Shown here: piece after piece, positions 24,661 through 40,000 of the stretch
Numbering within the stretch: position 1 is the stretch's first letter
Layout: every line of letters begins with the position of its first letter
Origin: Isoetes taiwanensis
Taxonomy: Eukaryota > Streptophyta > Lycopodiopsida > Isoetales > Isoetaceae
DNA: 64,000 nt
Assembly: GCA_021234155.1 (NCBI GenBank)
Contig: JAJEKV010000140.1
Coordinates: 899,407-963,406 of the forward strand
Direction: 5' to 3'
The notes under the pieces: generated by a model
Databases searched by the model: none
What the model saw: the letters and a program-made list of their open reading frames with translations, nothing else
What the model was told of the DNA's origin: nothing
Program-made: the position numbers and the translations under genes

Positions 24661-25930
24661 TACAAGAGAAGGGGCCAATTAGTGTCACTTATTGTGTCAA
24701 TTTTTGGCCTAGAATTGCAGCTCAATTTATTTCAACAGCTGACACTATGGGTGAATTGTAAAAGAGCAAGAAATTCCTATATTAGAAAAGCCAATTTCAA
24801 AAGCAAAAGGAGAGGGAAAAAAAAGGGGGCTAAAAAATTGGAAAGGCAATGGTGGGCGGCGGGAAGATCAAGAGGGAAGGAAGCTGAATGTTGTAAGCTT
24901 CTCTGTTTTCTTCAAGCGGCATGCACCTTCAGTAGCGGCATGCACCTTCAGTCCAATCAAATTCATTATGTAATCAAATTCTGCAGCTTTGAGATGGATG
25001 GGGCATTTCATTGCATAATCTGAGTCGTGAATGCAGCAGGAGAAGAGTTTGATGATCTAATTCAGAATATTGAGCTTTAATTTAAGGGAGTATTGGCTGC
25101 AAAATCGTGGATAAAGATCTGATACAATTTTGGGCAGCTTGAAGGACTGTAATTCTGAGGCATTGTGCTAGAAAAAGTGAGTAGACGAGTTTTTTTGCAT
25201 CTGATCTTCTTCTCAAGCATCTTTTCACGGCATTATATTGTTCTGACAGGGACAAAAAGTTCAAGAAATTTGTGCATGGCATTTGGTTCACAACAGGTTA
25301 GTGCTTGCTTCCAATTTTTTTGCTTGCATTCTTTATTGTCTGATACATGGTCAACAAATTTTACAGCTTGAATTCACAAACATGATTTATATTCTATTTA
25401 CATTCTGGCATCAATTGTCTTGATATTCAGAGGCAAAGGTAAGCTCCTGCTTTATAAAATCTTTATTTCTCTTTGCTATGAAAAATACTGTATTAATTGA
25501 TGAAGTTGATTGGTCATCTATTTACAAGGAATGGATGAATGCAAAGGAGAGACCGTATTGGGGAATTGTAGAAAGTTGTTTGGTATTTGATCTAAAAGTT
25601 AACTTTACCTTGTCTTGTTTAGTACTCTAATCTTTTTTCGAACTCATGCATATAAGCTTTGTTTTCTATAAATTGTGCTTTGATAGATAGATGTTATTTT
25701 ATTATGAATTTTGTGGTAAATAAGGGCAGTTTACATTGTGCCATGGAATAAAAATGCCTGATAAAAGTTTAACCTTCCCAAAAAAGGGCAACTCAAAATA
25801 TGCCGAAAACAAAGTAGGGTCTACCCTTATAAGTTGAACCATGTATGGGAATGAGCTTAAGAATTATTTATATACAAACCAAGGTTTCTCATGTTATATA
25901 TGCTCCTAGGTGGATATACCCCCTCCCCCA
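24661..25930. other. no supported gene
   Basis: AT-rich. The forward frame at 24,649-25,023 contains a basic run but no motif, and nothing else is coding-like. Confidence 0.4.
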
Positions 25931-26458
25931 GGCCCGCAATGCTACCTGCGTACCCACTTGCCCATGAAAAGGCGCAGACTCATTGCCTCCATTCGCACAG
26001 GGGCACATCATCTTCGAATTGAGACGGGCAGATGGATTGGTGAGCCACGCCAGATGTGCTCGGCAATGCCGCCAAATGGGAGTCATTGAGGATGAATCTC
26101 ATACCCTTCAAAGTTGCCCAAAGATATGATCAAATTCGACACGCTTATGCCGAAGTTGGTCGCCCGCCACCGTTACATGTGACATTGAGCACGATCTCAG
26201 ACGGGGTGGCGGGATCATACCTTCAGGAGGTTATGGACATGCGAGATCAGCTATGTCCTCGGGCACACACTTGACATGTATATATACCTTGATGTATACT
26301 TACAATTTGACAAAGATTCATATTACCGCCACTGTTTTTCCTCGAAACCCTTTCTATGGGTTTTTAACCCGACAAAGAATAAGTTTGTTGGGCCCTTGTG
26401 GGTCCCATAGGTCGATAGGGCCTCAAAGTGGACGATAAAAAATCATTCTCATTCTCCT
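25931..26458 (+). mobile_element. RTE-like LINE 3' end, 5'-truncated
   Basis: Collinear with the 3' part of the 60-61.5 kb LINE: CTGCGTACCCACTTGCCCAT, GCCGCCAAATGGGAGTCATT, AAGTTGCCCAAAGATATGAT, GGACATGCGAGATC, then a CCTCGAAACCC hairpin, GGGTCCCATAGG, GTGGACGATAAAA and a tail of ATTCTC units. All reading frames are broken. Confidence 0.8.
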
Positions 26459-27200
26459 TTCCCCACAAAAAAAAAAGGGCAAATAAATATTTAAGATCCC
26501 TTAGTGGTTTTGGTTTTCTATAGTAAGTTACACACATATCAGATGCCAAGCTTGTGTGGTTATGAGATAGAAGCTAGATCCTTGCTATTTGCGTATAAAT
26601 TATTTCTTCATGGTGGTCGTATGAGCCCCCTCCAGGGACTAACATGGGAGATGTGCATATAGAAGGGTTGCGACTTTCTTATATTGTTCACTGTAGTGTT
26701 GTCAAGTACGTTTAGGACGGTACAGTATTATACAAACTTAACGATATACCAGATGCATACCTCTCATTTAAAAAAGTAATTTAAATACATTTTTTGGAAT
26801 TATAAAATACTTATTAAATACATAAAATACGTACTTTACGTATAGTACGTTAAGTACTTCCAGTAATTTTTTAGAACTATTATTTCTTGCCGATTGGTCT
26901 CCGTGAACGATAAAATCAATTCAATTCAATCCAATTATAGTATGAACTTCCAATCTTTTAAAGAAAGCACATTGTTGAGTCGTCTCAGGTCCTAGAACAT
27001 GGCACGAAAAGGTTTTTAGATGACAAGAAAATAAGCTTTTATCGCCATTTCCAATCCTAAATGCAACTTGACGGTACTTTGGACCTAGATTGTGTGACAA
27101 TTCTCCAACGTGCTTCTATTCTACAAAGGACAATGGTCTTAAGGTAGCCAATAGTGGATGATCCATACGAAGGCCGAAAAAAAAAAGCAAAATTAAGGAA
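26459..27200. repeat. AT-rich DNA with a solo LINE 3' end
   Basis: At 26,890-26,936 a short copy of the LINE terminus (CCGATTGGTCTCCGTGAACG) with a TTCAA-type tail is present on its own. The rest shows no gene. Confidence 0.6.
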
Positions 27201-27769
27201 GAAGAAAGACCCTCAATATAATGCGTCACAAGAAATACTTATTACATTGTATAATTCCTTTCATGAGATTGTAACTTCAAAATGCTTTAAAGCCAAAAGT
27301 CTATTTTTCAGTTGAAGTAAGACAATCAGCTAACCATGATAGTGCACTGAAAAGTTTCTTAGATTGATTACAAATTCATGCTTCGTTATTTTCAGTATCG
27401 AAATGCTGATTTATCTTTATGTTTAGTGCCATGTGCTATGACTATTATCCAGATTTCATATTATCTTCATAATGAGTAATGAAAGAAGATCGAGCTTGTA
27501 TGCACAAAATGCCGAGAGAAGTTCCTCCTTCCAATAAATGACTTTTTTGATATCATGGGACTTTCCCCTTGGATTAAATGTGTTCTTAATATACTTGCTG
27601 TTCACTTCATAACAGTCTCTTATTTTTTATAAATTGTGATGTAAGGGCAACTTATGACTTTATGAAGTGACTCTGTGTTTTTGATAGTTTAACTTTGAAA
27701 TCTGAAACCTTGTTAGTTATAGCTACTTATAACAATTTGGATTGGGCTAGAGTAGAAACTTCTTAGATA

Positions 27770-29129
<1,360 letters not shown>

Positions 29130-29860
29130 GGTGAATGAATTGAAGCAAAATATATATTAAAATTCCAAAGATGAGGAACCAATATGATAAATACTATAAC
29201 AAGTTGAATAAGGATATACAGAATTGCAGAAATAAGCAGTAGAACTAGTTCAACAAGGACACAAATGCAAAACAGAAGTTAGAAGATGGACAAAATTGCA
29301 GAGATGAAGAGCCAATATGTGAACACTGGAACTTTCTCCTCATAAACATTTACCTGTGTGCATCAAAATTATGTACCTCTGATTATCGACGCTGTTGCAT
29401 ATGGCAATGTCCCACATCTCACGCGCAATATGCTAGTATGTGGGGGCCCTGAAAACTTAAGCTTTTGAAACAAGTTACGTACAGCAACGAGAATATATCT
29501 ATATTAAAAACAATGCTTCCAGCCATGGCATGCCAGTTTACTCTTTCGTTTCTTGGATCCATTCATTTGTTGTAACATGTGTAGTTTTGGACGTAGTGCA
29601 TGGTTCTTGCAGACATATATTCTTGGCTTCTTACCTAAATCATGTGGATTTCCTGTTGATCTTGTTCTTCCCATGTAGCCTTCCGCACTTGTATATTACG
29701 TAGAAGGCTCGGGATGCTGCAACTGAGTGATAACTCCTTAAATTAGCATAATCTGTAATCATAGTGCCACTTCTCATAAACTGGAGAATAATTTGACATA
29801 TGGCAGGCAAATATTTTTCCTCGAAACTCTGCATGCAAAATAACAGCATGCATGGTTGGG

Positions 29861-30070
29861 AGCACTCTGAAACGCATGTTCTGGAAGACTTTCAGCTGTC
29901 TCACGAATCAGCTTGCAAAACGTGTCATTTTTCCACTACATTTTCATCCGCCGTTTTGCCCAAACCCATGTGTTTTAGGAAACCCTATTGCAGTATATGC
30001 CAGCCAGTATATTCCCAAATATTCGCGCATAATGTTGCAGGCTCGTGGTAGAAGGCTGTATATATCATCT
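29861..30070. other. protease upstream flank
   Basis: Several small overlapping frames without motifs; no gene called. Confidence 0.4.
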
Positions 30071-30538
30071 GGGATGTGGTTATTTCGGACACGGATGTGG
30101 TTAATCCGACACCCATTATCAGCCACGGCGATTGTGCTTTGAAGCCCCAAACCAACTGTTTTTTGCCCATCTTTTGATCGATTCGGATTTGTTTCACTTC
30201 AAGTTTCTTGTTCTCTTCATCAATTTAGCATAAAAGGGGCACACAAAACGATTGGCATGCTTTTTAAAGCCAATTAGACTGCCATGGAGCAGCAAGAGCA
30301 ATCCGATCAAAATTTCTGCCCCAGAGCACAATTCTATACTTGGTTTTTTGTATGAATTAACCACTTTTTGTCTGAATTAACACTTCACTGATAACAAATG
30401 TCTGGATTAATCACCTTGGCTGATACCGAATGTCTGGATTAACCACCCTGGCTGATACCGGATGTCCAAAGTAACCAACCTGGCTGATATCAAATGGCTG
30501 GATTAACGATTCGCCCATGTCCAAATTAACCACATCCC
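30071..30538. mobile_element. TIR element with internal GGATTAACCACC repeats
   Basis: Begins GGGATGTGGTTA and ends TAACCACATCCC. The imperfect inverted match extends inward through GGACA-GG, TTAATCC and ATCAGCCA. The right half (30,390-30,520) holds three to four units of about 34 bp around ATGTCTGGATTAACCACC and TGGCTGATACC. No clear target duplication is visible. Confidence 0.55.
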
Positions 30539-33500
30539 GTGAGTTTCGGGCCGCGGGCTGAATCGCTACCAAAGAAGATAAAGAGTCATCCCACGTGGAT
30601 TAGATAGTTTTGCATTTAGAAGGGAGAACCTGAGAAACCGAAATGTTGTAAGCAATGGGCTTATGGGGCTAGAGATTGACAAAAGATCTTCGTGAGGAGG
30701 ATGGGGATTATTGTTTTATCTTCTATCCGTGGTTTCCCTTAAGGGGCTTAATATTCAGAATATGCTATATTTAAATGTTTTAAGACCATTACCAATGTAA
30801 TGCTAAGGAGGTTTAAATAATTTTCTAATATTAGCCAACGCTTTCGACGGGTCGCCCCGTCCAACTCGAGTCGCCCTAGGCTTAATTTATAATCCTGGTC
30901 GGGCTATTCGCCAGATCTCTATTTAAAGTTTAGGATTTTAGAATGATTCGCTCTTACCAATAGTAGGGATCATTGCATTCGATCATTCGGCCAAAGAACA
31001 TATCCGCTAAACAAAGGACACATCCAAAAGTTCTATCAATATCTTCGCTAATCGCTTAGATCTATTTGAACTTGCCGGAAGCCAAAGTTTGGCCTCAACA
31101 ACAAATGATATTGTTTTCTCAGAAGAAATAGGTTGAGCTTGCTCAATTTGTGAATTAACATACTTTGCTTAATTTTCCACGACCCTTTTAAATCGCAAAC
31201 CCTAAAGATTTGACAAGCAAGTTCTCATTGCTCACATTGGTGGCTCTTTCTCTTTATTTAATGGCTACATTTAAGGGTTTGAGTGATCTTCTTTAAGTTG
31301 TTTTGTATTTCCTTTTCTATGTCAAATGTCCATCTCAAACTTGTAATCGAAAGCAAAGTGCATTAACTTTGATACACGTTCTAAATCGTTTGCTTAACAT
31401 ATACCTTGATTTGGCATGTGCTCATGTTATTTTAATATGAAAGATGTTTTAATTTAAGCCCAAATATATGATTATGAACATAGTCAAATTATAGTGCAAC
31501 TTTCCTTTTTGAAGGCTAGTACATTTATGTATTTCCGATATATGGTGGAGATTGTACTATTTGTTTCGACGTTTGCACTATTTGTACAGAAAGCCAATCC
31601 TACACTAGCGAAAGCATTGGACAAGATCCTGGTAAGGATTACTGCATATGTGAGTATTCACCAAAGGCTTTTAAGGGTCTGGACAAATACATTCCTCACC
31701 GGATAAATACATTTAAGGGGATCTCACTGCAACAATTCTGAAATAGGCGTGTTGAAGCTTGTAAAGCTCATTCCTCTGAAATGTTATTTTTATTTTAATG
31801 CAACATACTTCACTGATCATTGTTTAAGATTCTTCAATACCATGATTTTAGGATGCCCGAGCTTGTTGCCTTGAGGGGATTACCACCAGTGATTTGTTCC
31901 TTCTTTGATGTCCGATGTATTTCTAATCAATGCTGTTTAAAGGATTTGGGGGTTAAGGGCCATTTTCTGGTGCCTTACCATCCTGAGAGACAACAAACAC
32001 TGAAAAGAGAATCTATATAACTTAATGATGATCTCAACATGCACATTCTGCTGTCACTATATTTCATCAGACTTCGTAGTTCAATACAGATTTCCTTGGC
32101 TTCTTCTATACACCTAATACATCATTGATTGTAATTTGTGCTGATTTAGCATTTGACTTCATATATGTGTGTGAGAGCTTGTAGAGCGTGAAACTTGAAG
32201 ACATCCATCACTTGGCAACTTGTAGAAGACACATTGATATGAAGAACCAAAGATGGACACCATTTTAGCATCATATAGACATTTCTTGAAGGACATTCGA
32301 TCATATAAGCATCTTGAACAAGTGAAGTCAAGGTTGAGACACCAAAGTGAAAATTTGAAGACCACTTTGAAATCAATGGTACTTTGCATGATTCATGCCT
32401 TTGCCATGATGTTACATCTTAAGGCATGATTTGCTATTTCCCAAGGCTTTACCGCCATCATTTCACCAAAACAATCATCTCTTTATACATCATTTTCTCC
32501 CTTTCATACACCATTGCCATTTGTCGAGACCAAAGTTAGCAAGAGACGCTTTTCCTAGTCAAAAGTACACCATTCATCCATCACATATCAAAAATTTCCA
32601 AAATTCCATCCAATTTAGCCATTTCTAAAGTCCAAAACCATATTCTCTCCAAAAACAAAGATAGAGAGAGAAAGTACACCTTTGACGTAACATTCCTATA
32701 AAAGGCAAAAAGGTAAAAATTCAAAAATCCAAGCACTATTGTGCATACATGTGAAAGGTTCATGTCACCCCACATCATTACCACGCCACAAAAAAGTTTT
32801 TGACTAGGAGAAACTTTGTTTGCTAATTTTCTTGCCACATCACCACCCTCACATTGTCGGTCACCCTTTGCTTGCCAAGTCATCACCTTTGTTGCCAAAT
32901 CACCCATCCCTAGGTATTCTTGCCCTAAAACAAAAACTTATAATCCAAATTTTCTTATTCCAAAAAAGTAATGGGCTTTGAAAAATTGAATTTGGCCAAA
33001 TTTAGACCCCCAAAGTCCATTTCTTGAGTGAAAAAGTGCGTAAATAGAAAATGACAAAACTAGCACATCTACTCCAAGCCTACTACACCTAGTTTCCTCT
33101 TATCCCTCTCTCTCCACAACTCATTTTAGAAAAAGCATTCAAGAAACATCATCAAAAAACTCAAAAAATCTTAACTTCTAAATCATTGTTGCAATGCGTG
33201 AGTCCGGCTTCCTTGGAGATCGATTTTTGAGGTGACATTTGCATATTTCTTTGTTGAGGGAACCTGATGCATTATGCTTGCAAGCATGTCAGAGATAGCT
33301 CTAGGTGTCAGAATTGAAAAAATATCTCATTTGCTCATTCTGCAAAAATCTAAATTCTGTCAGGAACATTGACTTTATTTTGACTTCGTCAAATTGTCAA
33401 AATTGAACGAGTTCTTGATATGTTTTGGGGCTAGACTTTTGGTCATAGATTCTTTGCATTTTAGAGCACTTGCTTTGAATTGAAATGGCATCACAATTCA

Positions 33501-34310
33501 AGATTGTTTGTGCGTGGCATAAGTTTTGGTCGAAGTGCCTTTTCTTGGTTTTGGGAAACCGAAAATTGAGTTCTTTGCATTATTTTGGCACGCTTTTGCA
33601 TAATTTGTTGTCTTAAGCAATTTGGAGGTTCTAAACTACCCAGATTGAAGGTTTGCCGAAACACCTTCAATAGCCATATGCTCATCCTTGACATGCAACA
33701 AAGTTGTACCATATATATATGTCACCACAACCTCATGACATGTACATAGCCTTCGTATGTAGCTGCATCAGTTTTCTGGATCTCTTCACCGACATGGCAC
33801 ATTACTTTGACATGGGGATTTTGACTTTCATACTATGCTCGGATATTTTTGCAAGGGAAAATGCTTGTAGCACGAGATAAGACATGAAACATGCTAGGTT
33901 ATTTCTAGCCGAGCCCTACCATGAACATGGAGCTTGGCCCATTGACACTAATCTATTAACATTATTTCAAATTGTAATATTCTCTAATCTTGTTTTTCAC
34001 CGCCATGGTCCATTGATTTCTCACTTGAATTTGGCTTGATCTAATTTTGCATTAATTCAAGAAGAGAGTGACCTACATGGCATTATGTTGACCTACACAT
34101 AAGACATCATGCTAGCTAGGTTATTCTTGCTAAGCCCCGACCATGAACTGGAATTTGGAATTCATCCCAAAAGGATTTTCTCGACAACTAACATTTGCAA
34201 GGAAAATAATGGACCCATTGTTTTCCTTTTGTACTATTTAGAATGAACATGAAGCATGGCACATGTAGAAGTTAAATAGCAAAATAGCATGTCATTAGAC
34301 CTTAAGGTGC
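30539..34310. other. no supported gene apart from the Cys-rich frame
   Basis: AT-rich DNA with short motif-free frames. The stretch 33,880-33,960 is weakly repeated at 34,105-34,170 (CATGCTAG, TAGGTTATT, CCATGAAC). It may be the untranslated part of a decayed LTR element, but no LTR pair was found. Confidence 0.35.
31520..31741 (+). other. Cys-rich open frame, unrecognised
   Basis: A 73-codon frame between TAG and TGA contains GDCTICFDVCTICTES and later DYCICEYSPKAF, giving the spacing C-x2-C-x3-C-x2-C-x18-C-x-C. There is no ATG at its start, so it could be an exon. The pattern hints at a small metal-binding or disulfide-rich module, but no family is recognised. Confidence 0.25.
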
Positions 34311-34311
34311 A

Positions 34312-34492
34312 TCATGTTTTATATTTTAATATTGATGTTGTCATGTTTAGACATGTAATTTATCCTGCATGATGGCAACAATATGTTGAATTGCAGACCC
34401 TCATGTTTTCTAATTTAATATTTGATGATAATCAAGTTTAGACATGCAATTTATGTTGCATGATGACAACGATATGTTGAGTTGCAGACCCA
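34312..34492 (+). repeat. about 91-bp tandem duplication
   Basis: Two units share GTTTAGACATG-AATTTAT, TGCATGATG-CAAC, ATATGTTGA and TTGCAGACCC. They meet near 34,401. Confidence 0.85.
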
Positions 34493-35209
34493 TGTAGGAT
34501 GGCTTTTCATGGAAAAAAGAAATAGTGGTAGATATAGGACCTGATGTTGCATGCTAGTTTTGTATACAAGAGGCCATTTAGCTTGCATTCCGGCATGGAA
34601 GCAACGACGCGCGGTGAAGCGTGGAGGCGTTGCTGACATGTCAGAATGCAAAGCCAAATGCCTTTCTTGAAACGTGAAAATAGTGGGCAAGAAATGTATT
34701 CCGTGAAATGGGTATACCGGGTCGGAATGGTGGGGTAAATTGCCTTCGGAATGTCGTGTAAACCTTCGATCGCGAAAGTAAATCGAGGGTAACTGGTCTT
34801 CGATGTCGTTTTGTTGTCCGCCAAGAAACGCAGCCACCGAAACCTAAAAGTTTTGTCACATCCGGTTTAAAAGTTCGCCACATGGCAAAGCAGATTGGAG
34901 AACAAAGCAAAATTAATCTAACCTCGCTTTTATGTCCGATGGAACCCATACATGAACATAGACCTATACAGATTGTTGTCTCAAGGAAAGTGCAAGTGTA
35001 GGTAGTGCACTTAAAGCATGGAGCAAGCGAAGTGCTACACCATGGATCCTAGCCCATGGTATGTGATCACTTAGAACTAAAAATACTTTTTTGATACTAT
35101 TATAAAAAGATATTTGATTCAATGGTGGAGATGAACGGCCTGGATTTCGATCCAGGCCCCATCATCCTCTATTGGCCGACCATTTGTGTTTGTCCACATT
35201 CCCGCCTTA

Positions 35210-35290
35210 GGCCCCGTTTTCAGATGGTGCTCATTTTCGTATGTCCATGGCCCCATTTTCGTATGGTGCTCATTTTGTATGTCTATGTTG
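35210..35290 (+). repeat. CATTTTCGTATGGTGCTCAT tandem repeat
   Basis: About two units of CCCATTTTCGTATGGTGCTC plus ATTTTGTATGTC-ATG, with a degenerate earlier half unit starting near 35,214. Confidence 0.7.
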
Positions 35291-36616
35291 ATTCCTGATG
35301 CAGGATTTGCCCCATGCTGCCGACTATGGCGACGTGCTGCCGGATTTGCCTGCTGCCGCCGACTACGGTGATGGGCTGCCGAACCTCTCTATTGTTGAAT
35401 TTAGAAGCCACTGTCCGATTAGCTCCAGATTTGAAGCCCCATAGCCCCTCCGTCACCACAGTTCTTTCTCTGCCCCAAATCTTGGCCCTTAATTTGCATG
35501 TATTGAGCTTGATCAAAAGCCGCTGTTTCACCAGTGTAAAAACTCTCTTCTGCCATAACCGATGGATGCATAAGTTGCTTACTGGCTTCGGCCACTGCCG
35601 TTTCTTCATAGCTTGTACAAAATCCCAACCATATTTACATGGCAGGGCTTAGATGCTGGGTTTTATAAAAATATCTAATCTGCTTAAGGCTACCGGTTGA
35701 TTGTTCAATAAAAGCAGAGTCTCTGCAGTCACCCCTTTTGCTACAAAAAGACTGAAGTCCCAGCTATTTTGGCCAGAAGACAATTCACAGATAAGCATCT
35801 TCCTCTTTCATCACCTTTTTCTTTCCAGCTCTATTGTACAATAACAACCAATCCGCAGATAAGCAAATAAGCGTTTTTTCCTTCTTTTTTTTTTCCTTTC
35901 TTGAAAGACCACGAAAGGATACGGCTGCAGAACCAGTGCGCAAATGGGATAGGCATACAGAGTTGGAACATGAATGTCTTTTGAAGGCTGCAACCCTCGC
36001 CATTCAGTAGCTCGGTAGGAGCACTTGTTTTTCTTTTCTAATGATCTCTTGGTATGCATATTATTCATGTCATTATTCTATTTTTCTTGCAACCATAAAA
36101 TTCAATCATGATTTTCTTCATGATGCTCTTGAAATCAAAACATTTTAGCATAAAAATAACTCTTGTGTTCACCATTACTAATCAGATCTCGGATGCAGGT
36201 GTTCATTCTGTTGAGATGGATTCAAGGCTGCAAAAAATCAATAATACATAAGTTGTTGAAGAAGCTAAAAACATACAGTCTACATGAGTTTTAGACGGCA
36301 CATTCAATATTATACTTTGCCATTTTGACAAATAGCAACATCGACGCCACAACTATTATCCACGGTCATTCTTCATACCACTTGGCAGAATATAGTTCCA
36401 GACCATGATCTCATGATCATAGCCGTAGCATACATGGTTACAACACTTTACACCATAACAATGACTATGGTTTGTTCTGTGAATTAACCCGCTTAGCGGG
36501 AATAATTATAATGGATATCATTGCAATCATGTAATTTCATTTTTCATACAATTGAAAACAACTGGTATTCTTAAGCTACATATCTTTGTTTTTGTTTAAT
36601 TTTAACATTGTTTCTA
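35291..36616. other. no supported gene
   Basis: Overlapping frames on both strands at 35,283-35,652 carry no motif. The rest is AT-rich. Confidence 0.4.
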
Positions 36617-37080
36617 CACTAGAAAAAACATGTTAGTGGTAATCAAAACAACACTAAAATTAAAGACATGTGTTATCGAAAAAACAACACGTGGTTGGTA
36701 ATATAAATAATAAAAAAATAACATATGGACAATTGAAGAAAAACATGTTATGCCACCATGCATTGTTTTTAAAGAAGACCACGTCTAAATTGAAGAAAAA
36801 AGCTATGCTAAAAAAGATCCTATATATAAAGATAATGTATTGCTTTTAGGTGAAGCCCAATTCTAAGAACTATGTGTTGTTTTTGTTTTGAGCGAAAACC
36901 ACCGCGTATCGCGTTGTTTTCGCTACGGTGAAAACCACACAACCAATTGATTATTGTTTTGTAAAAAAAACACGCGATAAAAACTACATGTTTTTATTTG
37001 TGAAAGCCACGCGCATGCATTGTTTCTAGCACATTTTTGGAATAATGGCGGACATGGACTTTTAGGTGGTGTTTTTTACC
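36617..37080 (+). mobile_element. CACTA-like terminus with subterminal repeats
   Basis: CACTAGAAAAAACATG at 36,617 matches the usual start of a plant CACTA (En/Spm) terminal inverted repeat. The next 450 bp are dense in ACCACG/AAACCAC-type motifs in both orientations (ACACGTGGTTGG, GAAAACCACCGCG, GTGAAAACCACAC, GAAAGCCACGCG), as expected of subterminal binding repeats. The partner terminus was not found in the window, so only one end is called. Confidence 0.45.
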
Positions 37081-40000
37081 AAAAACTACTGCGTAAAACA
37101 AATTAGGGGTTAAAAAGCAAAACATTGCTCGATACCATTGTGACGCCCCCACTAAATATCTGACGGACCAATCATACATCACGTAGGGAAATCCCCCATC
37201 CATTTTGGCGATGGGCCCTCCATCTATCTTTGCACTCCAAGATATCCCTTGCGTGGGAAGGGGACATGGAGGTGCCTTTGATGCCCTTCCCCATGGGCTC
37301 CTATAATAAGCGGAAGCATAACATAACGTAAATAATACAATCAACTACCTCGAAGGGTAGCACACATCCATACATCAAGATATCAACATGACATATTCTT
37401 GGGCTCCTTTCCAGGCTGGGACTCGTAGGTATGTAGGCGGCCCGGATGGGCGGACCATTGACCCGATGAAGTGCCCGGGACCCACCCACCCACAACGGCG
37501 GCTTGACCCACTCATAGGCCCAGCCCACTCATGAGTCCCGAAAGAAGCCACGCCGCCAGGACCCTCCGGTTACCGCTCCGCCGGTATGGTGCTAAGTCAC
37601 CTGCTAGCCCCTGGCAGCTGCGGGTTCTTATCCACGCCGTAATAACATCGTGAATCAAACGGCGGGATCTACTAGAAGCCATTTAGATGGGGCTGTTTCA
37701 CCAGGGCCTCTACCCTCCCAACAATACACAAGAGCACCCGCCACATGGTCTAATGGGGTACCTGAAGTTCACAAGGTTGAGGCTATCCGAAAATGGTTTG
37801 TTTCAAGGTTGTATGGAAATAACTTACATGCCCTTTCCACCATGATGTATACTGGGTTAATAATAGACTTGTATGGCAGGCCTCGAAATATATGCATTTA
37901 TATATTTCTGAAATACCTACAAAAGGTAAGCATCTAGATCAAGCTTTCAAACACAAAATTTGGGTCATCCTCTATGATCATATTGATTCACTCCGTAGGT
38001 TTGTCCATCGGCCCAGGCATTACGACGACCACCACACCGACTCACCCCAATCCTTCATGAAATCCTTTCAAAAGTGTCCCGTGAACTCGAATCTCCTGCC
38101 GCTTTTCTTTTATAAGTTCTTTCGTGGCAACCAAAAAGTAGTACACAACCCATAGTCACCCCTACTAATGCCTTGTCTTGTAGCACCGTAATGCTAAGAA
38201 CTTTGCATGGTCGGTACAACACCGACCACTGCCAAACACTTTGTGTGTGGTTATCGACTCTGTTCTCGTGGAATGCGACTATAAAGTCCATGCTTTTATG
38301 CATTCCCACCTCCGCAGGGTTGGTAAAGGCTATGTACCTGGCATCTTCCATGGTTCGTTTAACAAATTTTGGATACCCCAGCACCATGCTACATGAGACT
38401 TACATCATGTTTCATACCGTGCCCAAAGAATTGTCTTTAACCAACCATAATCTCCATTCCTCCCCCGCCCGCTGGCGTGGTATTGTAGAACTCAAAAATT
38501 CTTCTTGAGATTCTCTAATAAGGGTACATAACCATCTCTCATAAAACCATAAATTATCATTTTGGTGACCAAAGAGCACCCTCTTTGGTTGATCTTGATC
38601 CTTTGATACTAATCCCTTGATTTGTTTAGAAAATGGTCCCACTCTAAAGACCTATTCCCGAGAGGGTATCCGCTAATCGGTTGTTCCTTTTTCTCGGTAT
38701 CAATTCAAAATGAAATTCATGTTGAAATCCAACTGCCAGTTTGTCCAGGCTTATTGTCGGCTATCATAAAATTTCAATGCCAGGTCCGTAATACTATAAA
38801 CTTGCGCTTATTTTATTGGTCCCTAACCCCAATAAGTTTTGCATGAACCAACAATTTTGTTCTAAGTATGGTATGGTTCCTTTGTCGGATTAATTTATGG
38901 CTTATAGTTTTCACTGGCTGATGATGCCCTTGTTGCATAAGGACCGTGGCCTCCTGTGCCCCATACGCTGTAAAATTCAAAGGGTAAATTTTAACCAGAT
39001 TTTCAGATTAGCTCGCTTTGAGAGCAAGATCTTATCTGTGCAAAGGCTCCTTGCTCTCCCAGGAATCCCGGCCGGGTGAGGGGGGAGATGGCACCTGGTT
39101 CCCAGAGGGCAAGGGCCAAGCTCCACATGGGAACAAATTATTACCCCATATTTTAAAGTGCAAATAGGGTTTAGCCGCATCTTCAAAATTGTAGCTGTAA
39201 GTTTTTAACACTTGGTTAAAATAGATGGTTTTTCTCCATCACGCTTGCTTTGGGCTAAAATGAGGCAAATATTAGCCATCACTTATAATTAAAATTCCAA
39301 GCATTCGGAAAAGACATCAACTCATTGTTATTACCGAATTTATTGTCACATAACCAAGATACAAAACATACATGAACATGTTCTAAAATCAAAGGGAGTA
39401 TATTGTTCCTTTGAAGGGCGAACATGTTCGAACAAGAAAAAGAAAGTGGGAAAGAAAAATATAAACCTTAATACCCAACCGACGACACCAAATTAGAAAA
39501 GCAGTTCAAGTTAAAAGGATTAAACAACAGACATAAACCGAATGACTAAAATAAACATACAGGCTCAATACTCCAGCCCTCTATTTGCAGCCGTCCTCTA
39601 AATTCCTCGCAATTCAACTTATTTCACCGTTCTAATCTGTGACCGAAATCCTATAGAATAAGATGAATTTTCATCTCTACATTTCTTGATATTTTGATTC
39701 ATCAGACGAAAGAAACACTGACAACATCTCTCCTTTTGCAGAGGGAAAAAGGTTCATGAGCAGAGACTACTCTACGAAATAAGACATACAAATACGGGCT
39801 GGTTGGGGGTGAAGTGATGCAGGTAAAGGAATACCTAATCCAGGTGCTTTGTTGCCTTTGTTTCTGGCAGCTCCACTTAGGTCAATCCAGAGCTCGAAAC
39901 CATCTAGGATCCAATAAAAAAAAATTCAAGTCTACCACGAATTGGCATAACGGGCGATTGCAGAGCCGAGTGGCCTTCTTAATTGTCAGGACGGCAAAAT

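Noticed and set aside
32431-32907. Open frames on both strands around 32.4-32.9 kb
   Set aside because: Low-complexity His/Pro/Ser-rich or featureless products with no splice or motif support.
34451-34949. Overlapping reverse frames of 102-128 codons
   Set aside because: No motif, and they overlap each other in different frames.
37130-37700. LTR start at TGTGACGCCCCC
   Set aside because: No second LTR copy, primer-binding site or pol sequence nearby.
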